26,013 nt of DNA from Geoalkalibacter_A sp034189505 (lineage in GTDB: Bacteria; Desulfobacterota; Desulfuromonadia; Desulfuromonadales; Geoalkalibacteraceae): contig JAXHUR010000047.1 of assembly GCA_034189505.1 (NCBI GenBank), positions 1-26,013 of the forward strand. The letters run 5' to 3'. Positions 1 to 8,725 of this stretch are shown in pieces. Under the pieces are notes generated by a model. The model searched no databases, was not told the DNA's origin, and saw only the letters and a list, made by a program, of their open reading frames with translations. Made by a program: the position numbers and the translations under genes. Each line of letters begins with the position of its first letter. Position 1 is the stretch's first letter.

Positions 1-117
1 AAGCAAAAAGCGCCAAATGCAAGGCGCGCGATTGTCGAGCAATGAGGCGTACTTACGTACGTCGAAGCGGTGAGAGCAATTGCAGCAACGCAGCAGTTGG
101 TGAGTTTTTGCGACGCC
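1..117. repeat. Candidate structured intergenic repeat element
   Basis: This non-coding stretch is bounded by an inverted repeat, GCAAAAA at 3-9 and TTTTTGC at 105-111. Inside it are small palindromic blocks: ATTG/CAAT around 33-43 and a GTAC-TTAC-GTAC motif near 49-60. It is much more GC-rich than the AT-rich DNA that follows. Its look matches the dispersed intergenic repeats common in Desulfuromonadales genomes, but only one copy is visible here, so repeat status is inference. A 63-codon open frame across it has no supporting ribosome binding site or protein character, and I do not call it a gene. Confidence 0.4.
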
Positions 118-262
118 ATGAGAACTGTATCAGAACAAGTCAAAACAGCAAGTTGAAAGATTTTTCAAAAAATACCCCTTCTATGAAAACAATGTTTGCT
201 TTTCAACAATTTTCATGGCTTAATGGGTGTTAGTAAAACCAAATTTTCCAGTTCTAACCTTC
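118..262 (+). promoter_or_regulatory. AT-rich upstream region of the chemoreceptor gene
   Basis: No gene is apparent here. The stretch is AT-rich and holds a short hairpin, TTGAAA at 153-158 and TTTCAA at 163-168 with a four-base loop. A weak sigma70-like pair is possible: TTGCTT at 196-201 and CTTAAT at 219-224, 17 bases apart. I could not fit a good sigma54 or flagellar sigma28 promoter. The region presumably carries the promoter of the chemoreceptor gene that starts at 273. Confidence 0.25.
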
Positions 263-272
263 GGAGGCTTTC

Positions 273-2063
273 GTGGAACCGATTGTGAAACTTTATCAAG
301 TTCTTGAAAAATCGTTCTTCAGCACATTGTCACGCAAACTTGGGGGGAATCTTCTTTTTCTGTTTGCCCTGGCGACAGTGCTTCTCCTGATCCTTTATCG
401 TGGTCTCCAGAAAATGGAGGCCGTTCTCAACAGCGCCGGGCTGCCAACGGAAACAGCTCGGGAAATGGCTTCGATCCAGAAACAGCTCTGGGTTGAATCT
501 CTTGTGGTTTACGGTCTTATCGCCGCCGCATTTATTTTCACTTTCGCTTTCCTCTGGTTTCTGGTTGTCCGGCCGGTTCGACATTTGCGCGATTATTTCG
601 GCCGTATGGGGGGCAAAGAGGGGGATCTGTCTGAAAACATCCATTCGATTACCTACGATGAATTCAGGGAGCTGGCTGAAAACTGCAACAGGTTTGTCGA
701 CAAGCTGCGCAAAACAATCGTTGAGATCCGTCGCATGGGGATCAACATTGCGGTCAATTCCGTCGGTGTCGCCAAACAGGTCAAGGACGCCTCCAAAACG
801 GTCGACGAACAGAACATGATGGCCAACGACATCTTCGTCAGCAGCGAGCAATCGAAATCGGCCCACTCGGATATCTCCGACAATACTCAGCAGGTCTGCG
901 CCTCGACGTCTGAAAGCATCGATGTCGCGAGAAAATCCTTCGGGGAGCTTGAGGAAGCCAATGACGGCATACAGACCATGAACGAAAAAATTGCTCGCTA
1001 TGCCGAAACGATCCAGACGCTCAATACCGAATCCCAGGAAATCCAGCATATTGTCGGGCTGATCAAAAGCATCTCTTTCCAGACTTCTCTGCTTTCTCTC
1101 AACGCGGCGATCGAAGCGGCTCGTGCCGGACAGGCCGGGAAAGGGTTTGCAGTGGTGGCCGACGAGGTGAAAAAACTCGCCGAACAGGTCAACAAGGCCA
1201 GTGAAAATATCGAGGTCAAAGTCAATGGCATTCTTACCCATGTGCAGACAAGCCTGAGTGAAACCCAGGAAATTCAGGAGTTTGCCAAAACGGCCGGGGT
1301 CACGATCGACGCTTCATGCCGCAGTTTTTCCCGGCTGATCGGTGATTTCGAGCAGAACGACAACCGTCTGCAGGGCATCACGGCTGCCATCGAACAGCTT
1401 TCGGCGGCCAACGAGGAGATTCACCAGAAAGTGACTTCGATTCATTCCGGCAGCCAGGAAGTGACTGTCCTGATGTCGCATTCGGAAACAGCCTCCCGCG
1501 ATTTGACAGCGACCACGGAAAAACTTCAGGAACTCATGGCGGGCTTCAAAGTGGGGGATGGAGTCCTGGAAGAGATAGTCGATACCACTAAGAAGTATGC
1601 CGGCATCTTCATGGAACAGCTTGATGAGCTGCGGCAGCGCGGGCTCAATGTTTTCGACCGCAATTATCAGCGCGTTCCCGATGTCGAGCCGCCCAAGTAC
1701 CGCACCGCCTACGATCAGGCCATTGAGAAGCAGTTCCAGAAATTCTACGACCGAATTGTGGATGAAATCGGGCCGGCGACTTTCTCTCTATGCGTGGACG
1801 AAAACGGCTATGCGCCGACGCACAACAGCAAATTCGCCCAGCCGCTGACCGGCGACCATGAGCATGACCTGAAAGCCAGCCGCGACAAGCGCATGTTCGA
1901 TGATCCCACCGGAATCCGCGCGGCGCGCAACACCCGAGAATTTCTGCTGCAGACCTACATGCGTGATACCGGCGAAATTCTGTGCGACCTTTCGGTGCCG
2001 TTGACGGTTGGAGGCCGCCACTGGGGAGCATTGCGCGTGGGCTTTGACCCGCAGAAGATTTGA
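273..2063 (+). CDS. Methyl-accepting chemotaxis protein with C-terminal sensor-like module
   Basis: Chemoreceptor of 596 aa. Translation starts at a GTG, chosen because GGAGG at 263-267 lies five bases upstream. Membrane segments are at about residues 25-44 and 77-99, leaving a periplasmic loop of only about 30 residues. A HAMP-like linker follows, then the long cytoplasmic helical signalling domain, whose conserved hairpin tip (about residues 259-310) contains the SLNAAIEAARAG and GFAVVADEVKKLAEQ motifs that contact CheA and CheW. After the coiled coil, about residues 430-596 form an extra globular part with a DDPTGIRAARNT segment and an FLLQTYMRDTGE segment. This type of C-terminal tail occurs in some chemoreceptors and resembles a PAS/Cache-type sensor. 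Because the loop is so short, I infer that the signal is sensed inside the cell by this tail. No CheR-docking pentapeptide is present at the C-terminus. Confidence 0.95.
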   Translation: MEPIVKLYQVLEKSFFSTLSRKLGGNLLFLFALATVLLLILYRGLQKMEAVLNSAGLPTETAREMASIQKQLWVESLVVYGLIAAAFIFTFAFLWFLVVRPVRHLRDYFGRMGGKEGDLSENIHSITYDEFRELAENCNRFVDKLRKTIVEIRRMGINIAVNSVGVAKQVKDASKTVDEQNMMANDIFVSSEQSKSAHSDISDNTQQVCASTSESIDVARKSFGELEEANDGIQTMNEKIARYAETIQTLNTESQEIQHIVGLIKSISFQTSLLSLNAAIEAARAGQAGKGFAVVADEVKKLAEQVNKASENIEVKVNGILTHVQTSLSETQEIQEFAKTAGVTIDASCRSFSRLIGDFEQNDNRLQGITAAIEQLSAANEEIHQKVTSIHSGSQEVTVLMSHSETASRDLTATTEKLQELMAGFKVGDGVLEEIVDTTKKYAGIFMEQLDELRQRGLNVFDRNYQRVPDVEPPKYRTAYDQAIEKQFQKFYDRIVDEIGPATFSLCVDENGYAPTHNSKFAQPLTGDHEHDLKASRDKRMFDDPTGIRAARNTREFLLQTYMRDTGEILCDLSVPLTVGGRHWGALRVGFDPQKI

Positions 2064-2105
2064 CAACCCGTTCAACCTGTGGGGTCGCAGCTCCCATGAC
2101 AAGGG

Positions 2106-2133
2106 TGTCTGGCGCCAGGGAGGGCGCCAGACA
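2106..2133 (+). terminator. Rho-independent-type terminator hairpin after the chemoreceptor gene
   Basis: A perfect 11-bp stem (TGTCTGGCGCC paired with GGCGCCAGACA) closes a six-base loop 43 bases after the stop codon at 2063. A T-rich stretch with interruptions follows at about 2141-2160. It lies between two convergent genes and best serves the plus-strand chemoreceptor transcript. Confidence 0.75.
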
Positions 2134-2206
2134 AACTCAGTTTATTACGCTTTTCTCTTCACTCTTTACGCCTCACTCATCACGGATTCAGGAAGGAAGA
2201 ATAGCT

Positions 2207-5200
2207 TCAGGCCAGAGGAATGACCTGGGCGTTGATTTTTTCAGCTTCTTCCGCAACCTGACGGTGATGAGTGAAAAGAATCACCTGGTTGCGGGCGGCC
2301 AGCCGGGAAAGAGCTGCCAGGGTGGCGCAGGCCCGCTCCTCGTCGAAATTGATGAGGATGTCGTCCACGATAAACGGCATGGGTTCATTACGCTCCAGTC
2401 GGTGCTCGAGGGAAGCCAGCCGCAGAGCGAGAAACATCTGGTCGCGCGTTCCCGAACTCATGTTGTCGCTTGTGACCTGCTCCCCTTCATTGCGCAACCC
2501 GACAATAATCGGCTCGCCGCGGTCATCGACATCGGCGCGCAGGCCGTTGAATGAATGCAGGGTCAGTTCGGCAAAATAGCCTCCGGCAAGCTTCAGAACC
2601 GGGTCCTGGTTACGGGCACGGTAGCGTTCGATCTCTTCTTCAAGCACCCTCGCAGCGACCCGCAGGCGGACGTAACGATCACTCAGGCGTCTGATTTCGC
2701 TCAGCTTCTCTTCGGCCTGTTGTGCTTTAAGTGCCGCTTCCGCTCGACCGTCCATTCGCGCAAGCTCCGTGCGCTCCCGGCCGACCTGTTCCGCAAAATC
2801 CTGTATGGAATGGTTCAGCGCATCCAGTTCTTCGGTCATGCGTTGCAGGCGTTCAGGCAGGCTGTCCGGGTCGACAGCGCGCACCTGCTGCTCAAATTCG
2901 GCCGGGGGCATCCCTTCAGCCAGCTCCGTCAAGCGTTTTTCCTCTTCGGCGATGCGCTGCTCCAGGTCCTGTTTCTGAAGCCAGAGCTTTTCAGCGGCTT
3001 CGAGTCCCTCCTCGCTCTCGCATCCCGCCAGCGCGCACAGCGCATCGAGTTCCACCTGCGCCGTCTCGGCAGCAGCCGATGCCGTACGGATCTCGGCTTC
3101 GGCCTCTTCGATCGCATCCCGATAGGCCTGCAACCGGGTCTGCTGTTCGCGGGCACGACTCAGCAACGCATTGAGCTGCTCGACGGCCTGATCAACAGGC
3201 AGTGACTGCAACTGAGGAGCGACGAGCTGCAGCAGCGCATGCACATCCCGCCTGAGCTGTTCGGTGTCGCGGTCGATACCGGCGATGCGTCCGGCATGTT
3301 CGGTTGCTTTATCAAGCTGATGCAGGCAACTCTCGACGCCTTCCAGAATCTCTTCCATCTCGGCGGGCATGATGCCGGTCTCAAGGCCGAACTCTTCGAG
3401 GATTGCCTGCCAGGATCGCTCCCAGTCCTTCAGGGCGCGCTCCCCACGGGCAACCTCCTGGCCGGCCTGGTGCAGCTCCTGCTTGGTCGTATCGAGACGC
3501 TGCTGCAGGGAGCGGCGCTGCTGCGCAGATTCTTCGGAAGTCCGCACCAGGCCCAACGCCGCATCTATGAGGGGATTGAGTTCTTCACCCTCAGGGGCGG
3601 TCTTTTGCAGGCGTGCGATCTCGAGACGCAGAGGTTTGGCTGCCTCGCTGCGCTGGCGGGTGAGCTCTTCCATGCGCTGCCGGTCCTCGACGATGCGCAC
3701 CGCGGAAACCCGCAACGCCTCAATACGCGACAACCAGGCCGCCATCTCCTCCGGAGCTTTCGGTGACACGCCGCATTCACGCCAGAGACTCTCCCACTCC
3801 CGGTCAAGTTCCTGTTTTCGTGCGTCCAATTGCCTATGGTCGGCATCGAGCTGTTCCCGCAGGGCATTCATTTCATTGCGCCGCGCGGTCAGATGCACAA
3901 AAGTCTGGACCCGATCCGCTTCGCGCCGCAGGCGATCGGCAGCCGCATCAGCTTGTCCCACAGCTTCTTCATAGGCTCGATAAAGAGGCAGGTGCTCGTG
4001 GTAGTCACGGCTCAGCGCTGCCACCTCTTCCCCTTCAATCCATTGCCGCCGTAGCAGATGCCAGCCATGATCCCGGTACTGCCGCAAGCGTTTCAAATCG
4101 TTTTCGGTCAGGAGATCGCCGGCATTTTCGAGAGCTTCAAGTTCATGGACGATTTCCCGCAGCTTTTGCTCGACCTCCTGCCTGCGGCTCTTGAGATTGC
4201 GGCTCTCCTGGTTAAGTTCGCGGGAAAGGGCAACGAAACGATCCACCGTTTCGGCAAACGGCAGGGCCAATGAAACGAGTTGATCGAAAGTCCCCTGCCA
4301 CAGACCGAGGCGGCGGATCTCGATGTCGAAATTATTCTGCCGTTTCTCAAGGTCCTGACGCCGAACGCCAAGATCACGATCGATCTCACCCAGGGTCTGG
4401 GCCCGGGCCAGCAGGGATTTGAGCTGCTGGACATCGGGTGCGGTGCTGAAGGTGCGCAGCGACGACTCAAGAGCGGCTTTTTCATTTTCAAGTTTTGTCA
4501 GGGTCTGTCGGGCATGCCCCAGCTTTTCCGTTGCGAGCAGATGATCTTGACCGAGTCTCTTGACAGCCGACCGGCGTCGCAGGAGGCTGCGCAGTTCATC
4601 CGCCTGCTCCAGCGACAACCCGGACAGCACGCTGCGCAGGATTCGGCCGGCTTCTGTTTCCGCCTGCATTCTCTTGCCCTCAAGCACAGGGCGGTCCACC
4701 ATGGCTTTGCGGTAGGCCCCGACACGTTGATGAAGATGACCCACGGTTTCGGCCTGATCAATCAACCCGCTGGGAGGATTCAGTTCCTCAATCCTGGCAG
4801 AGAAGTCTTTAAATCGGCCCTGTGCGGCGCCCAGGCTCTGCCGCGCGGAGCGCAGCTGGTTGAGGGCCGCCTCGCGACGTAGGTGGAAATTGTCAGGCAA
4901 CGGTCGCACCTCGCCGAGTTCCTGCAGTTTGGCCTGCAGCTCGCGTCTTACCCCCAAAGGCGTGAACGCCTGCCGGATGCGTTCGAGCTGCCGCTGTGAG
5001 CGGCTGATCTCGGCGCGCTCCTGCTGGGCTTTCTCCAGAGACTGCAGCGCCTCGCGCAGCGTCTTGTCATGCTCCTTGAATTCGCGGCTGCTGAGCGACA
5101 ATCGATTGATTTCGCTTTTCAGGCTTGAAAAATCGCGCAGCGCCGCGTTGAGCACGGGCTTGGACGCCCTGGCCTTGAACAGGGCGTCACTCTCCTCCTG

Positions 5201-5695
5201 CAGTTCCTTGAGAATCCGCCGGGGCGCTACGATGCCGGTGCCGGCGGAGAACAGGGTGCTGCCGGCGTGGCCTTTGTCCTGGAGGAGCGCAGCGCCGCCG
5301 GCCACCAGAGTGTCGTGATCCAGTCCGAACAGATGGCTGAACATGGCGTGATCGATCCCGTGCAGCAACGCGTCTAGTTGAGCAGGATCGATCGGATTCT
5401 GGTCGGCGTCCAACAAGTCCGCCTTGCGCTTTTTGCGCCGTGCAAAAAAGTGCGGTTTCCCTCGGCCATCCTCCAGGACGCCTGCAACCAGCAGACGATC
5501 ATTGGGGTGGATAAAATTATCGCTTGTTCTCTCCGGAAAACCGTAGAAGAGAGCGGACAATGCCCTGAGCGTGCTGCTTTTACCGGCCTCATTGGGGCCG
5601 TAGACGATATGCAGCCCTGAGGCGTCACCATCAAAGTCAAGCACCCGGTCTGTAAACGGGCCGAAGGCTTTGAGTTCGAGTCGCCTGATTCTCAC
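2207..5695 (-). CDS. yhaN: YhaN-like SMC-type ATPase (SbcC/Rad50 superfamily)
   Basis: Protein of 1162 aa with split-ATPase architecture. The N-terminal half-site has Walker A GPNEAGKSS at residues 33-41. Long coiled-coil arms rich in Glu, Arg, Gln and Leu fill the middle. The C-terminal half has the signature-like SSGTRDQ (1080-1086), Walker B FIVDD (1108-1112) and a distal FTHH switch. These features fit the YhaN branch of SbcC/Rad50-like proteins. No CxxC zinc hook is visible mid-coil, as expected for YhaN rather than true SbcC. It starts with GTG at 5693-5695, overlapping the TGA of the upstream nuclease gene by four bases, so the two are translationally coupled. By analogy with SbcCD, the pair probably makes an ATP-controlled nuclease acting on DNA ends or hairpins; the exact substrate is inference. 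Confidence 0.9.
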   Translation of the reverse strand: MRIRRLELKAFGPFTDRVLDFDGDASGLHIVYGPNEAGKSSTLRALSALFYGFPERTSDNFIHPNDRLLVAGVLEDGRGKPHFFARRKKRKADLLDADQNPIDPAQLDALLHGIDHAMFSHLFGLDHDTLVAGGAALLQDKGHAGSTLFSAGTGIVAPRRILKELQEESDALFKARASKPVLNAALRDFSSLKSEINRLSLSSREFKEHDKTLREALQSLEKAQQERAEISRSQRQLERIRQAFTPLGVRRELQAKLQELGEVRPLPDNFHLRREAALNQLRSARQSLGAAQGRFKDFSARIEELNPPSGLIDQAETVGHLHQRVGAYRKAMVDRPVLEGKRMQAETEAGRILRSVLSGLSLEQADELRSLLRRRSAVKRLGQDHLLATEKLGHARQTLTKLENEKAALESSLRTFSTAPDVQQLKSLLARAQTLGEIDRDLGVRRQDLEKRQNNFDIEIRRLGLWQGTFDQLVSLALPFAETVDRFVALSRELNQESRNLKSRRQEVEQKLREIVHELEALENAGDLLTENDLKRLRQYRDHGWHLLRRQWIEGEEVAALSRDYHEHLPLYRAYEEAVGQADAAADRLRREADRVQTFVHLTARRNEMNALREQLDADHRQLDARKQELDREWESLWRECGVSPKAPEEMAAWLSRIEALRVSAVRIVEDRQRMEELTRQRSEAAKPLRLEIARLQKTAPEGEELNPLIDAALGLVRTSEESAQQRRSLQQRLDTTKQELHQAGQEVARGERALKDWERSWQAILEEFGLETGIMPAEMEEILEGVESCLHQLDKATEHAGRIAGIDRDTEQLRRDVHALLQLVAPQLQSLPVDQAVEQLNALLSRAREQQTRLQAYRDAIEEAEAEIRTASAAAETAQVELDALCALAGCESEEGLEAAEKLWLQKQDLEQRIAEEEKRLTELAEGMPPAEFEQQVRAVDPDSLPERLQRMTEELDALNHSIQDFAEQVGRERTELARMDGRAEAALKAQQAEEKLSEIRRLSDRYVRLRVAARVLEEEIERYRARNQDPVLKLAGGYFAELTLHSFNGLRADVDDRGEPIIVGLRNEGEQVTSDNMSSGTRDQMFLALRLASLEHRLERNEPMPFIVDDILINFDEERACATLAALSRLAARNQVILFTHHRQVAEEAEKINAQVIPLA

Positions 5696-6936
5696 GATGG
5701 GCTCTCCTCTCCCATCAAACGCGCCCGCAGAAGATCGCGGATCTCATCGCGAAAAAGATCGAAAGAGTCCTGGTCAAAAACAAAAGCATCAGCCAGTTCC
5801 GGGGGCATTTTGGCGCGCAATTCAGCAATTTCGGGAATCTCTTCAAAAAGTTCCGGGGTCAGTTCTGAAGCGCCGACCGCCTGCACCAACTCATCAAGAG
5901 AGGATCCGGATTCAAGTTCAGTGGCGGGATCGCGTTCCGGGCGCGTCCGCAGGATGACGTTTTCCAGCCATATATCGCCAAGTCCCACCGCCAGGTTGCG
6001 GCATTCCTCGATCCAGTAAAATTTTTCACGATGCAGGTGCTCATGCATCGCGCTCGATCCCGATAGCGTCAGACGAACGGCCACAGGTCGGCCATCGGCC
6101 TGCTCCCGGGCTTTTTCCAGAGATTCACGCACCCTGTAAAGCAGATCTTCGGAAGCTTCACAGCCCTCCAGGCATACCTCATTTTCAAACCAGCGGAACA
6201 CATCGAGTTCACGCTGTTCAACCGAAGCGACCCTGCCCTCTTCCACGGCAACCAGCGTACAGCCCTTGGGACCGGTCTCGCGAATATGCCGCCCCTGTAG
6301 CGCACCGGGAAACACAACCCAGGGATCGTCGCACACCACTTCATGCTGGTGAACATGGCCCAGAGCCCAGTAATCGTATCCTTTGCCGCGAAGGTGATCG
6401 AGCGTGGTCGGTGCGTAGGATTCATGGCCTGGACGTCCGCTCAATACCGTATGCAGAAGACCGATGTTGAACATCCCGGGTTCCGGTTCAGGGTAAGCGC
6501 GGGTCAGATCTTCCCGTACATCACGCACGGCATAACCCTGGCCATGGACTGCCACGCAAAGGTCCGGCAGAAAATGGGTTTCAGCATGTCGAGTCGAAAA
6601 AACACGCACGTTGTCGGGGGGAGAGAGATTGCGGGCCACAACGCTGGCTGCATCGTGGTTGCCTGAGATGAGAAAGACGCCGATGCCGGCCTCCCGCAAG
6701 CGCCCCATGCAGCGCGAGAAAAACAGGCCGGTGTTGTAATCCTTCCAGTCGCCGTCGTAGATATCGCCCGCCAGAAGAACAAACGCCACGCGTTCCTCTA
6801 TGGCGAGGTCAATCAGGTTTTCCAGCGCGCGGCGCGTGGCGCCGCGGATCTGTTCGACCGGCGCATCGGGATAGGTCTCAAGCCCCCGCAAGGGGCTGTC
6901 GAGATGAAGGTCGGCGGCATGGAGGAATTTAAACAT
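5692..6936 (-). CDS. yhaO: YhaO/SbcD-like DNA repair exonuclease (metallophosphoesterase)
   Basis: Nuclease subunit of 414 aa. The calcineurin-like metallophosphoesterase motifs appear in order: D9-x-H11 in the opening LHAADLHLDSPL, the GDIYDGDW block, GNHD, and GHVHQHE. These residues bind the two metal ions (normally Mn2+) used for phosphodiester hydrolysis. The C-terminal third is the capping and ATPase-binding part of the YhaO/SbcD type. It is the first gene of a two-gene operon with the YhaN-like ATPase, overlapping it by GTGA. The ATG at 6936 has only a weak ribosome binding site, but the motif spacing fits this start because the first metal ligand is at residue 9. The gene diverges from the cyclopropane synthase gene across a 205-base intergenic region. 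Confidence 0.92.
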   Translation of the reverse strand: MFKFLHAADLHLDSPLRGLETYPDAPVEQIRGATRRALENLIDLAIEERVAFVLLAGDIYDGDWKDYNTGLFFSRCMGRLREAGIGVFLISGNHDAASVVARNLSPPDNVRVFSTRHAETHFLPDLCVAVHGQGYAVRDVREDLTRAYPEPEPGMFNIGLLHTVLSGRPGHESYAPTTLDHLRGKGYDYWALGHVHQHEVVCDDPWVVFPGALQGRHIRETGPKGCTLVAVEEGRVASVEQRELDVFRWFENEVCLEGCEASEDLLYRVRESLEKAREQADGRPVAVRLTLSGSSAMHEHLHREKFYWIEECRNLAVGLGDIWLENVILRTRPERDPATELESGSSLDELVQAVGASELTPELFEEIPEIAELRAKMPPELADAFVFDQDSFDLFRDEIRDLLRARLMGEESPS

Positions 6937-7141
6937 CAGTAAAACCGGACACAGGATAAATAAATGAAGAGTTCTGCGACCTCGCGCTGAACAGGAGAAC
7001 CGAGTCTATCATAAAAGAAGTCGCGACTCACCATTTGCCTTTTTTCGATTATCGTTTATTTGTAGATACAGTAAGTTCGGACCCTGGAGATCCATTTATC
7101 GCATAAATCGCAGCATCTGTTCAATCCGCAGGGAGGTCCCT
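6937..7141. promoter_or_regulatory. Divergent intergenic region between yhaO-like and cfa genes
   Basis: This 205-base region must hold promoters for both divergent transcripts. I see an inverted repeat GAGTC (7002-7006) / GACTC (7025-7029) and an overlapping GTCGCGAC palindrome, followed by an AT-rich stretch at 7036-7075. GGGAGG at 7130-7135 is the ribosome binding site of the cfa gene. No -10/-35 pair is convincing enough to name. Confidence 0.35.
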
Positions 7142-8467
7142 ATGTCGAAAGCTGCCATACAGAAAAAATTTGAAGCCAATGGCCGGATGCAGACTGTCTT
7201 TTCGTTTTTTGACGATGTGTTCGGTGAGGCGGACGTCGCTCCTTTCGCCATCCGGTTGTGGGATGGCTCGATCTGGCATCACGGGAACGGAAATCCGCAC
7301 TTTACCCTGGAACTCAAACACCCTGGGGCGCTGGATACTCTTTTTCGCCGACCGACGGAGTTGACCCTCGGCGAGGCCTACATCTTCGACGACTTCGACA
7401 TCCAGGGCGACCTGAAGGCCTGTTTCGATCTTGGCGACCACCTGATCGGGCAGTCGAGAACCATCGCTGAAAAGCTGCGCCTGGCCGGGCAGATCTTTCG
7501 TCTGCGGGCGGTGCGCCGCCGTGAGAGCCACGAGAATCGCGCCGCCCGGCTCAAAGGGCGACTGCACTCAAGAGAGCGGGATAAGGAAGCGATCCGTTAT
7601 CACTACGACGTTTCCAACGATTTTTACCGTCTCTGGCTCGACCAGCGCATGGTCTATTCCTGCGCTTTCTTTCACAGCCCGCAGGACAGCCTCGACGAGG
7701 CGCAGCTGCGCAAGCTTGATTATATCTGTAGAAAATTGAGGCTCAAACCCGGTGAGAGGCTCCTCGACATCGGATGCGGATGGGGCGGAATGATCATCCA
7801 TGCCGCTCAGAATTACGGGGTGAACGCTGTAGGCATCACCCTGAGCGAGCCTCAGGCGGAACTGGCCAATGCACGCATCCGCGAGGCGGGGCTGGAGGAT
7901 CACTGCCGGGTCGAGGTCTGCGATTACCGCGACCTGGACGAGAGTGAACCCTTCGACAAGTTGGTGAGCATCGGCATGTTCGAACACGTCGGCGAGCAGA
8001 ACCTGCCCACCTACTTTGAAAAGGCGTATGACCTGCTTAAGCCCGGCGGTGTCTTCCTCAATCACGGCATTACGCTTTCGATGATGAATCCGCCTGCCAA
8101 AGGCCCCACATTCATCGACAAGTACGTTTTCCCGGATGGCGATCTGCTGCCTGTCAGCACGTCACTGCGCATCGCAGAACAGAGCCGCTTTGAAATCCGC
8201 GACGTGGAGTGCCTGCGAGAACACTATGCCCTGACACTGAGGAACTGGGTCGAACGCCTGGAAGCCAACCGCGATGAAGCCATCAGCTTGACGTCCCCGG
8301 TCACGTATCGAATCTGGCGCATTTACATGAGCGGCTCGGCTCATGGCTTTAAAACCGGCCGCATCAGTCTGCATCAGACGCTCCTGGCCCGTTCTGAAAA
8401 CAAAGAGGGCCCCGTGCCCCTGACCCGCTGTGACTGGTACCGCCCCTGCCCCAACGGGCATCACTGA
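7142..8467 (+). CDS. cfa: Cyclopropane-fatty-acyl-phospholipid synthase
   Basis: Enzyme of 441 aa that transfers a methylene group from S-adenosylmethionine to the double bonds of membrane phospholipid acyl chains, forming cyclopropane rings. The N-terminal part (1-150) is the lipid-binding region typical of this family. The methyltransferase fold follows, with the SAM-binding motif LDIGCGWGG at 208-216. The IRYHYDVSNDFYRLWL segment, the YSCAFF cysteine (C174), the GMFEHVG glutamate and the NHGIT histidine fall where the bicarbonate-binding and catalytic residues lie in E. coli Cfa. The ATG has a strong GGGAGG site six bases upstream. The enzyme acts at the inner membrane and is generally linked to stationary phase, acid or redox stress. 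The gene appears to be monocistronic and its 3' end abuts a transporter remnant. Confidence 0.95.
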   Translation: MSKAAIQKKFEANGRMQTVFSFFDDVFGEADVAPFAIRLWDGSIWHHGNGNPHFTLELKHPGALDTLFRRPTELTLGEAYIFDDFDIQGDLKACFDLGDHLIGQSRTIAEKLRLAGQIFRLRAVRRRESHENRAARLKGRLHSRERDKEAIRYHYDVSNDFYRLWLDQRMVYSCAFFHSPQDSLDEAQLRKLDYICRKLRLKPGERLLDIGCGWGGMIIHAAQNYGVNAVGITLSEPQAELANARIREAGLEDHCRVEVCDYRDLDESEPFDKLVSIGMFEHVGEQNLPTYFEKAYDLLKPGGVFLNHGITLSMMNPPAKGPTFIDKYVFPDGDLLPVSTSLRIAEQSRFEIRDVECLREHYALTLRNWVERLEANRDEAISLTSPVTYRIWRIYMSGSAHGFKTGRISLHQTLLARSENKEGPVPLTRCDWYRPCPNGHH

Positions 8468-8612
8468 TCCGGGGCGAAGAGCCGCAGCGCCGGCAGAATC
8501 GAGCAGGCGATCATCACGCAGGCCGCAAAAAGGATCCGATCAAAACCGATCCCATGTCCAGCGACCAGCCGTACAGCAGGGGCAGAAAAGGGACAGCAGA
8601 GACATCAGCTTT
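8461..8612 (-). pseudogene. Frameshifted C-terminal remnant of an MFS transporter
   Basis: Read on the minus strand, about 8545-8602 encodes the membrane-transporter-like run FLPLLYGWSLDMGS. After a single-base frame change near 8545, the second frame continues as GFDRILFAACVMIACSILPA and ends with RLFAPDQ and a TGA at 8461-8463. Joined, the two parts read as the last one to two membrane helices of a major facilitator permease, including the loop-like PLLYGWxLD motif. No other part of such a gene is present, because 8651 onward already holds the next operon's promoter. I interpret this as a decayed gene end, with the stop overlapping the end of the cfa gene. The upstream limit is approximate. 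Confidence 0.55.
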
Positions 8613-8650
8613 TCCAATATCAGACATAGACAAATATAGTGGTTTTTTCC

Positions 8651-8679
8651 TTGACGAGAATAAAATACCATGCCAATAT
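8651..8679 (+). promoter_or_regulatory. Sigma70-like promoter of the rhodanese operon
   Basis: TTGACG at 8651-8656 and CAATAT at 8674-8679 are separated by exactly 17 bases in an AT-rich setting, 46 bases before the ATG at 8726. The transcript would begin around 8686 and contain the AAGGAG ribosome binding site at 8711-8716. Confidence 0.55.
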
Positions 8680-8725
8680 TTCAACGTTTTTTATGGAAAA
8701 TACTATCTTCAAGGAGAATTCAAAC

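Noticed and set aside
42..233. 63-codon open frame before the chemoreceptor
   Set aside because: It runs through the structured repeat and the AT-rich region, lacks a ribosome site and has no protein-like composition.
330..1241. 303-codon open frame antisense to the chemoreceptor gene
   Set aside because: It is fully contained in a well-recognised gene and arises from that gene's codon bias; no start signal or domain is visible.
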